Assembly: GCF_037126465.1 (NCBI RefSeq)
Contig: NC_088204.1
Coordinates: forward strand, 75,329,807 to 75,393,806
DNA from: Ornithodoros turicata
Lineage: Eukaryota > Arthropoda > Arachnida > Ixodida > Argasidae
DNA length: 64,000 bases
Reading direction: 5' to 3'
The notes beneath the pieces were generated by a model. That model was not told where the DNA came from. It saw nothing but the letters and a program-made list of their open reading frames with translations, and ran no database searches. This document shows, in pieces, positions 57,023 to 64,000 of this stretch. How positions within the stretch are numbered: the first letter of the stretch is position 1; the number at the start of each line of letters is the position of its first letter. Position numbers and translations under genes: made by a program.

Positions 57023-57322
57023 GCGGGATGGCCAAGTGGGTTGAGGCGTCCTGCTCGTTGGTGGTAGCTAAGGTCGTGCTGAAAACTCGGAGGTGGTGGG
57101 TTCGAATCCTACCACCGGCTGTGCTGTCCGAGGTTTTCCCTGGGTTTTCCGAAGACTTTCCATACGAATGTCGGCACAGTACCCTTGAAGTCGGCACGGT
57201 ACCCCTGAAGTCGGCCCAGGACGCATACCAACCCCCTGTTGTCCTCTCTCCATCTGTCCACATCTGTACACCGCTCATAGTCACAGTTGCTTCGCGGCGC
57301 TCACACGGAATTAAAAAAAAAA
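57023..57322 (+). mobile_element. tRNA-derived SINE, family A (best copy)
   Basis: The tRNA-like head GCGGGATGGCCAAGTGGGTT has a good A-box, and GGTTCGAATCC is a perfect B-box, so Pol III could start here. The body contains GAGGTTTTCCCTGGGTTTTC, a locally duplicated GAAGTCGGC segment, a CTCTCTCCATCTG stretch and the end GTTGCTTCGCGGCGCTCACA, and finishes in a run of A. The head resembles a Ser/Leu-type tRNA with a long variable arm. Other copies are at 6388-6700, 28285-28535 and 63516-63870. Confidence 0.85.
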
Positions 57323-57684
57323 TCTGGACGTCCGGTCACGAAAGGGCATTGCCCTTTTTTTTTTTCATAAAGCGCGTAAAAGCCATCAATACTGAAAAAA
57401 AAAAGAAAAAGAAAAACGGAGTTCAAAAAGCGCGCTTCACAAGTTGTTCTATTCAAGTCCCCGTTTTCTATAAGACTTGAAATATGACACGTGGGTTCTG
57501 TAGTATAAAATGTGGTAAGGGAATAGTAATATACAAACGCTAGTCTGAAAGGACTATAAGAAAGGACTATAAAAGTGCGTTCGCCTTTCTCGCCCGCTCG
57601 ATCTATCACTTCAAAAGACTGGTCACGACGAGAGATTTCGGCAAATAACGCTATCACTGTGAGAGCACTTTCACAGATGATGAA

Positions 57685-58236
57685 GTGGTCGCAGTGAAGA
57701 ACCCGAACAACCGCAATATAGGAGAGCAGATAACGGTGCAGCGAAAGTTCCCATCGATTCGAGAGAACTGGTTGCCTGCAACAGATAAGATGCAGATTTC
57801 GCGGTGCACGTTCGAAAGCGCAGTAGAGAAAGCAACGGTAACAAAAACGAAATGGAATCTCGTGTTTAAGAATTTTATCTCGTCGCGTCGAACCTGTTTG
57901 CATATATCAAACTGTCACCTTCTTTCTGTCTCTCGATACCAACGTTATACGTTTCTTTTTTCTTTGCGAACACCTCATCAGAAAATCCGCTATTTCCCGT
58001 TCATCGAGATGATCAGGTTGAGAACCTCTTCTGCGCGTGCAACGCTTACAGAAAAACAGGCGTCACCGAGCGGTCATTTTCTACGTTTTTTTCTTTTCAT
58101 TCTTTCTCTCTTTCCTTATCATATGTGCGGAAGAAGAAAGAGGCGCTTTAATAAGACAATGGCTCCGTTCCTGCCGTTGTTAATACACCTTAATGGTCAT
58201 GAAATGCACGCAAAGTCACCCAAGGGCTGCCTCTAA
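57685..58236 (+). CDS. Unassigned 183-codon frame
   Basis: The first third (VAVKNPNNRNIGEQITVQRK and following) has fairly natural composition. The remainder is rich in Phe, Leu and Arg and looks random. A 200-codon minus-strand frame (57301-57903) overlaps it, so at most one can be real. Neither has a motif I recognise. Low support; possibly a decayed element. Confidence 0.15.
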   Translation: MVAVKNPNNRNIGEQITVQRKFPSIRENWLPATDKMQISRCTFESAVEKATVTKTKWNLVFKNFISSRRTCLHISNCHLLSVSRYQRYTFLFSLRTPHQKIRYFPFIEMIRLRTSSARATLTEKQASPSGHFLRFFLFILSLFPYHMCGRRKRRFNKTMAPFLPLLIHLNGHEMHAKSPKGCL

Positions 58237-58239
58237 TAA

Positions 58240-59095
58240 GGGGATAGGAATGAAGCGAAGAAAACAGAAAAAAACGTGGCCTCAAGTTCACCAGGGTGGG
58301 AACGGGGAACCGAGCCCGAAATAAGGACGGTATGAGGCTGATTATATACACATACTAAACTTGAGATAAAGTTGGTTATCTTTTCTTTATTCTTTCTGCG
58401 TTTTTCTTTTTTTTTTTGGTATGTGTTTTGACTTAAGGAGAAAGGAAGTGTATTCTTCTAAGGGGGTTGATTTGATTGTGGTGTGACTCTTTAGGAAGTC
58501 CCTGTGCATTATCATCAAATAAGGAAATAACTCGCGGATGATAGGGGATGATAGATAATAACCCCTTTAAACGATGTTTCAATGCGAGGTTGGCGTGTCT
58601 GTGTGTTTCTTATATTACTCTGAACATGAGTTAGATGTGCTTGGTTCGCGCGGAGAAAGGTTAACGGGACCCGCAGAGTTCAGAATGAAGAGACCATGGT
58701 AGGTGGCTGTTGGATGTGTTCTGGCAGAAAGTTGGAAGTCCCGTAGTCGTGTACAGTAGTTTGGACATTCGTAAAGAAGAACGTGAGAGACACACGCAAA
58801 GATGCTAAGAGGTCATTGACCAATTTAGTCCCGAAAAAATTACCACCGAGCCGCGGGTCCTAAAGGGATTACAAAGACATGGTACGCAATACTTGTTACA
58901 CCCGCGGTGGAACCTTAATTGTTAGTTTCGTCAAGTATCGAAAACTGGGACTGGAAGTATCGAACTGGAAGTGCAGAAGATGCGACTACTGTTATCATGA
59001 CGTGCAACTTCGGGGGTGCGCATAGTGCCCTCCTGTGTTCATCTTACTAAACATAACCTCATGGAAACGCGTGTCACAAGCCTACTGTATGGCGG
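58240..59095. other. No gene recognised
   Basis: AT-rich DNA with T and A runs, no frame of note. Confidence 0.45.
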
Positions 59096-59108
59096 AATAG
59101 AATGAGAC

Positions 59109-59217
59109 AATAATAATGAATGGTGAATAATGAATGAAATGAATGAAATGAAAAAATAATGGTGAATAATGAATGAAATGAATGAAATGAAAAAATAATG
59201 GTGAATAATGAATGAAA
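59109..59217. repeat. 39-bp minisatellite, about 2.7 copies
   Basis: Direct units of 39 bp start AATAATGGTGAATAATGAAT and continue with GAAATGAATGAAATGAAAA. The second unit is essentially exact and the third is partial. The unit itself is built from GAATGAAAT sub-repeats. Confidence 0.9.
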
Positions 59218-59439
59218 AGACAATACTTATGAAGACTGTCATTTTCGTAGCCCGCCATACCTACTGTATAGATCACGCGCATGTGCCTACAGGCGGGAGC
59301 GAATGATTTTAACCCGATACTTTACTAAACTCACTAAAAACTCACTAAACACATTTCGTTGATAGAGGGTCCCATCGTAATTCATGTAGTTGTTGTTGTT
59401 GTATGTGTATTGAATATATTATTGCAAGAGATGAAAAAA

Positions 59440-59640
59440 GTCGGATGGGCGCGAAATGATATAAATACAAGATAAACGAGACGTGGACAACAGGAGCAGG
59501 AGCACCAAATAAAGAAAAGATTTATTATGGATTAAAAGCAGCCAATCAAAAAGCGCTAAGGGAAATTTACATTCAGTTTACGTTGTGGCGGAGGCTCCGC
59601 CTTCGTCAGGACAAAGGTATTAAGGGTATAGAATATATAT
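59440..59640 (-). mobile_element. Possible Penelope-like element 3' fragment
   Basis: On the minus strand CCTGACGAAGGCGGAG is followed by CTCCGCC and an ACAACGT word. This small GC hairpin in a CTGA-GAAG context recalls the terminal repeats of Penelope-like elements. An AATAAA-containing segment follows. No reverse transcriptase is present. The assignment rests on one motif. Confidence 0.3.
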
Positions 59641-60199
59641 AAGAATATATTATTGCATATACTTATATGAAACATCAGATGGATAGTGGTCGTTTTAACA
59701 AGAAACATCCACAGTCTCGGTCTTCGGAAAGGTACGGAGTTTTCGTCTTTAATAAGGGTCACTGATCATTTCGTATTCCTTCATGAAAGAAAAAAAAGAA
59801 GATATAAGAACAAACATCAAAACGGAAAGGCAGAAGATATAATGCAGAATTCAGGCTATAAAGTCAGACGTCCTAAAAAAAACAATAAAAAATCAAGAGG
59901 ACACATCGGTGAACTTCTGCTAAATTCTAGCTTATTTTGCATCTCATCTGAAGTTCCACCTTCCACTTCGACACAGGGGACTCTCTCTCCTCTGTCCTCT
60001 TTGCGTTGCTCCGTCATATCTTCCAGACTAACCATCACGCTCTGCATGCATATTCTTGCACTTCTGACCCCCTACATGAATCCCAGACAATTTCAACAAT
60101 ATACTTTCTGTGGCTTCTGGTGGCTTGTAGTGGCTGTTCATGCGGATGATGACGGCTCGACCCCATGATTACGGCCCCCGAGACACGGTTATGATTGGC

Positions 60200-60345
60200 G
60201 GATTCCTATTTGGGGCGTGCCACTCACGCCGACTATAGCTCTCAGGCCTTATTTGCTCTAGATGGCGTTGGTACTGTACTCCAGCGGTGAAACACTCCAT
60301 GTCATCGTCATCACACGTTTGTTGTTGTTGTTGTTGTTGTTGACA
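60200..60345 (+). mobile_element. LINE 3' end, GTT-tailed family (copy 3)
   Basis: AGCGGTGAAACACTCCATGT, TCATCGTCATCA and a (GTT)n run at about 60319-60340 match, in the plus orientation, the 3' untranslated regions at 28632-28830 and 56085-56280. No coding part can be read. Confidence 0.5.
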
Positions 60346-60349
60346 TCGT

Positions 60350-61755
60350 GAGAAGCTTGATATTTTGCTGGAACTTTTCCTTTCGCCGCATCTCACGGTC
60401 TTTCTTCCGCATATACATACTTACAACGAAAACTTAAATACAGGGAGCATATTTTTCTGCACCGTTGACCCTATTTTCGTACGCACTGAAACCATCGATG
60501 TAGCGTGCATCAGAGCTACCGCATCACTTCAGCCTGCAGGCTCCGAAACAATACATCATTATTTGCTCACTTTTCCCACCGTTAGTCATACTCTATACGA
60601 TGCTTCACTCTTGTCATCGTTTTGAATACTCATACGCATGTTAGGTGCTCGTGTGAGCAGAGTACAAAAATAGCAAAAACTAGCGCTGACGCATAAGCAT
60701 CTATAAACTCCCTTCACAACGCAGCCCTTCAAACAAAACTCTCGAATAAAGAAGACGCGCCCAAGCGTTTTGTTCACCCAGCGCTCATAACCCTTCATCA
60801 AGAAGAAAAAACCATTGTTTCTGCTCCGACTCTATGAAACCGAAACTATCGCGATCGAAATCTCGCCCATTAAAAGCAGATGATACTCGTGTCGTCATCG
60901 CAGTAACCCTCGCTCGCCTTCAACGTTCATTCAGAGCTCACTTGTCAGAGAGCGTACAGGATGTAGTCTACATTTAGCTTTGAAGATGAGCGGAGCGGTA
61001 TGTAATTTATCACGGTGATTCTTTAGCAGAAACAGGGGATTAGCATAAAGCAGACGACGCCATTTTTCACGGGGGGTAATACAACGTTGGCTTTGAGCGC
61101 GCGTGGGCGTGAGAACTTTGAACCGTTTGAAAGAAACATTTCGTGAAGCAGACGACCTGGTTCTCACGTCGATTGGACTTCTCTTCACGTAGCAGAAGCG
61201 TTGTTGTCTCATCGTGTGCAACGGGAAAGTTCGTTAAAAGAGAGTGTCGATGTCAGTGTGGCTGATTGAAGATGAGCGAGGCTTTGGCGCGGGGAGGGGA
61301 GGGGTAGGACGAGGTCAAGTAATAGATATGTGTGTGGTTTTCTGCCTTGTTTAGTGTTAATGAAGTGTGGCGAAGTGATTTCAAAACAAGGGGAGTTGCG
61401 ATGCCGTTATGACTGGTCCGTTATGACTGGTGCCGTTAGTTGTGAAGCGTAGCGTGGTTTATTCTTAGCAATTGCAATTTAATTGGGTTTCACTAGGAAA
61501 CATTGACCTTGCTTTGGTTCAAAGTTCTCAGAGTCAGAGTGATTGATTTTAGATTGTACCGATTACGAGCATTTATAACCGAGAGAGCGAACTGTATACC
61601 AGATACCAAGCAGCAAGGAATGGGACACGTACCAACCAAATGTTATTGAGAATGATAACTGCAGGCATAAAAAGATAAACTGAGTTTTTATCTTTTTTAC
61701 CATTTGCGTTGACCGTACTTGGAATTCCAAAAGAATTGCTGCGTTGGTTCTGGTA
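60350..61755. other. No gene recognised
   Basis: Two GCAGACGAC words lie close together (61050, 61148) in moderately CpG-rich DNA at about 60900-61300. No supported frame or exon. Confidence 0.4.
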
Positions 61756-61759
61756 CCTC

Positions 61760-61912
61760 CCCAAGCAGCACGATGCACTGAAAGTCGAGTGCAATAGGGG
61801 TGGACGGTATGTGTCTTATCAATGTTCTTTAGTCTCACGAGTCTGTTCAAGGCCTTCCAAATACCCGTCCACCCCCATTGCACTCGACTTTCGGTACATT
61901 GTGCTGCTTGGG
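61760..61912. mobile_element. 153-bp foldback element with CCCAAGCAGCAC ends
   Basis: Arms of 51 and 52 bases (61760-61810 and 61861-61912) are inverted copies with about four mismatches and one gap, separated by a 50-base spacer. Both ends are CCCAAGCAGCAC. No coding capacity and no obvious target duplication. Confidence 0.7.
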
Positions 61913-61938
61913 TCTTTTTATCTTCCGGCTACTTACCT

Positions 61939-61976
61939 ACCTTTATGCACTTGCTTAACTTATTGAACATAAAGGT
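61939..61976. repeat. Small inverted repeat ACCTTTATG / CATAAAGGT
   Basis: Perfect 9-bp arms are separated by 20 bases. It lies between two larger foldbacks. Confidence 0.4.
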
Positions 61977-62005
61977 ATAGGATGCAAGCGAACTGGTGAT
62001 AATCT

Positions 62006-62087
62006 GGAGATAACATTCCTTTGTATTGAGGGAAGCCAATGACGAACTTCCTGTTCGTCGCCCTCAATCTCAAGGAATGTCATCTCC
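62006..62087. repeat. 82-base hairpin resembling a small-RNA precursor
   Basis: Arms 62006-62032 and 62061-62087 pair over 27 positions with few mismatches (GGAGATAACATTCC against GGAATGTCATCTCC). An inner perfect 7-bp stem, GACGAAC with GTTCGTC, closes a short loop. Size and shape fit a microRNA-like precursor or a miniature foldback element. Confidence 0.6.
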
Positions 62088-62089
62088 TG

Positions 62090-63510
62090 CTTAACTTACT
62101 TTCTTCTAACTTTACGATATTAGCGAGGAAAATAAAATCCGCTCTTCAAGTATATACCCTGATGGGCCAACAAGCCTCGATAGCCGTGTAAGTCCGTCCG
62201 TAACAGATGTATAGGAAGGGAGGAGAGTGTCAGTAGAAAAGGAGAAGTTACAATGGCAACGAAACTAGTGTGGATGCCCGAAGATAGATCCTAACATGGC
62301 CATTGAAAAAGCTACCGTATTTAATCACGTTTGGGAGAATGGCCAGAGATGCCGGCAAGTTTTTGTATATGTTTAAACAAGAACACGCATGACGAAAAGT
62401 AGCGTCAGTCTAAGCCCGAGCTGTCAACACACCCCCGACCAAAGGAAAAAAAAAAGAAGAAAAAGAAAAAACCTAAGCTATGCCTTCTCACACCCATGCG
62501 CTTCCCACACTTCCAAAAGAACCTAATTTGATTCCGTTAGGCTTAACGGAAGGACCCTGCATTGTAAACATACCCCTCCGTCCACAACTAAGGCACGCGC
62601 TAATGTTGCCAGACGGAGAGCACGGCCAATGCACCCTTCGGAGAAACTTCCACCATAGAGCACAAGAGAAGTTCACGATCACAGGAGTCGTTTATTATGC
62701 AGGCGAGCGCATTATGGCTTCTCGAACCTTCATTGCAATGAACTGGTTTCTGCGTTTTTAATGCTCGGGTGTGTTTGAGATCGATTACAGAAAGGCAGGT
62801 CTCCTTCCTACTTGGGGCTTTCTCCAATGGGCGCAGCGGGCAACTATGTGCGGTTGTTGTTTTTGTATTAGCGTTGGAATGGCGGGCCCAGCCCAGTTGC
62901 GGCATCGTCGTCTGCGCTCAGGGTTGCCAGACTTCATCTGTAATTAACTGAAAGCGGGGTGTCCCTGCAGTGGCCATATGAAGACTGTCATGTGGTCGAT
63001 GACATTCTGATTGGGCACTGCCCCGTGATGTCGATGAACTTCGCATGCCGCGTTCTGAACGAAGAGGGCGAGACGCTAACGGTTAAAATAGGAGACAGTA
63101 GCGTACTGTCTCAGTTTCCATGTGTGGTTTATAAGCAGCGGATAAACCAATAAGCAGCTTTTACTTTGAAAGGCCCGCACTAACACACAGCAAATAATTA
63201 ACAACGCTCCAAGGTGATCTGCTGTTTATACAAGCCATAATCGTAAGAAAAAAATTTACAGACGCCCTAGGTATGCACACGTTCACGGTTCGCCGTCACA
63301 TGTGCCTTATATGAGAGCCATGTTGCCTGGTGAGCTACAGACAGCCTGCGTAGTCGTGTGTATTGTACTGTACTTGTACTGTCTTGCAGGACGTGCGTAT
63401 TGTCATCACATAGTGAATATAGTACGTGTGAAAGATGGACCTGTTTGCACAGTGCGAAGTTGCACAACGCGTGGTGTGATATGTGGCTCTCAAGACTCGA
63501 AGTCAGCATC
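62090..63510. other. No gene recognised
   Basis: Short frames only. TTCCGTTA-GGCT-TAACGGAA near 62534-62553 is an imperfect palindrome sharing the CGTTAGGC word seen at 15 kb. GTCGTCTGC lies at 62907-62915. Confidence 0.4.
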
Positions 63511-63515
63511 TTCTC

Positions 63516-63566
63516 TTTTTTTTTTTTTTTTTATCCCGTGTTAGAAAGAACTGTGACTATGAGCGA
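63516..63566 (-). mobile_element. SINE family A tail, inverted fragment
   Basis: A T run followed by ATCCCGTGTTAGAAAGAACTGTGACTATGAGCG is the reverse complement of the family A 3' end with its A tail. It joins directly to a plus-strand SINE body. Confidence 0.65.
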
Positions 63567-63570
63567 CGGA

Positions 63571-63765
63571 CTGAGGTTTTCCCTCGGTTTTTTCCGAAGA
63601 CTTTGCAGACGAATGTGGGCACAGTTCCCCATGAAGTCGGCCCAGGACACATACTAACCCCCCGGTCCCCCACTGCTTCCTGCTGTCCTCTCTCCATCTG
63701 TCCACGTCTGCACGTCGCTCATATAGCCACAGTTGCTCCGCGGCGCTAACACGGAACTGAAAAAA
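63571..63765 (+). mobile_element. SINE family A, 5'-truncated copy
   Basis: It runs from GAGGTTTTCCCTCGGTTTTT through GAAGTCGGCCCAGGACACAT and CTCTCTCCATCTG to GCTCCGCGGCGCTAACACGG and an A run. The tRNA head is absent. Confidence 0.8.
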
Positions 63766-63766
63766 A

Positions 63767-63870
63767 AAGCAGACGAGGACAGGTGGAGGGAGGACAGCAA
63801 GGAGGGGGAGACATGGGGGAGATTACGCGTCCTGGACCGAACCAAGAAAAACCTCAGAAAGCACGGAACG
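63767..63870 (-). mobile_element. SINE family A fragment, inverted
   Basis: On the minus strand CTGAGGTTTTTCTTGGTTC, GTCCAGGACGCGTAA and CTGTCCTCCCTCCACCTGT correspond in order to the family A body. It lies tail-to-tail with the plus-strand copy at 63571-63765. Confidence 0.55.
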
Positions 63871-64000
63871 CTTGTCTAGTGATGGCAATGCGTATCAATA
63901 ATGGCGGCGTGACCACGGCTCCTAGGAATCACAAGCGGCTGTAGTGCCAGGCCACACTAGCAGGTGAGCCCGAAAAGATGTGGGCAAATCAACGAACCTG

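Noticed and set aside
57023..57125. Functional tRNA gene
   Set aside because: A- and B-boxes are present, but the segment continues into a SINE body repeated elsewhere and does not fold as a clean cloverleaf.
56739..57284. Minus-strand 181-codon frame
   Set aside because: It runs through the reverse complement of the family A SINE.
59109..59217. CRISPR array
   Set aside because: The units are contiguous without unique spacers and the DNA is eukaryotic.

Overview
This is eukaryotic, intron-era nuclear DNA that is almost gene-free and rich in decayed mobile elements. The best guess is a tick (Acari: Ixodida). It carries several tRNA-derived SINE families whose bodies resemble repeats I associate with tick sequences (a GAGATTTC...GCACGTTAAAGAAC core; a TTTTCCCTGGGTTTTCC body with a CGCGGCGCTAACACGGAAT end). 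It also has a mariner, I-type LINEs, an unusual Ty3/gypsy element and many AT-rich foldback elements. Nothing prokaryotic (operons, Shine-Dalgarno sites, CRISPR) is present. The species call is inference. No host protein-coding gene can be named; only a few exon-like segments are offered, with low confidence.

Layout. 1-6 kb: low-complexity and repeat-like DNA, a SINE tail, and a CpG-rich stretch with an unassigned 249-residue minus-strand frame. 6.0-6.7 kb: a small inverted-repeat element and a SINE. 6963-14334: a complete 7372-bp Ty3/gypsy LTR retrotransposon coding on the minus strand. Its two 1194-bp LTRs show no difference by eye, it is flanked by a 5-bp AATGC duplication, and it has a single intact gag-pol frame of 1510 residues. 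Its pol order is protease, integrase, reverse transcriptase, RNase H. That is the integrase-first order of the Gmr1-like group, not the usual gypsy order. It landed at the base of a 90-bp near-perfect hairpin.

14.7-26 kb: a CpG-rich stretch, a possible first coding exon at 18723, two SINE families, a TA-flanked foldback element at 19154-19426, and long stretches with nothing recognisable. 26.5-28.9 kb: a short hAT-type element, three minus-strand segments with exon character, a diverged SINE and a LINE 3' end. 30-37.4 kb: three non-autonomous DNA elements and a full-length mariner (36021-37338) with intact ends but a transposase broken by stops and frameshifts. 43-52 kb: a SINE, palindromes, a GTAC-rich repeat and a long, decayed I-type LINE (EN, RT, RNase H, zinc knuckle) reading plus at about 48.4-52.2 kb. 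53-64 kb: a GTTAC-rich repeat, two LINE 3' ends apparently nested on the minus strand, a SINE, a 39-bp minisatellite, a possible Penelope-like fragment, a cluster of three foldbacks and an inverted cluster of SINE pieces.

How the parts relate: the only sequence that looks functional as it stands is the gypsy element. The SINEs would have depended on LINE machinery of the kind seen here only as fossils. A 9-base word, GCAGACGAC or its complement, occurs exactly at least 12 times, scattered outside the recognised coding elements, and is the strongest unexplained sequence pattern besides the retrotransposon.
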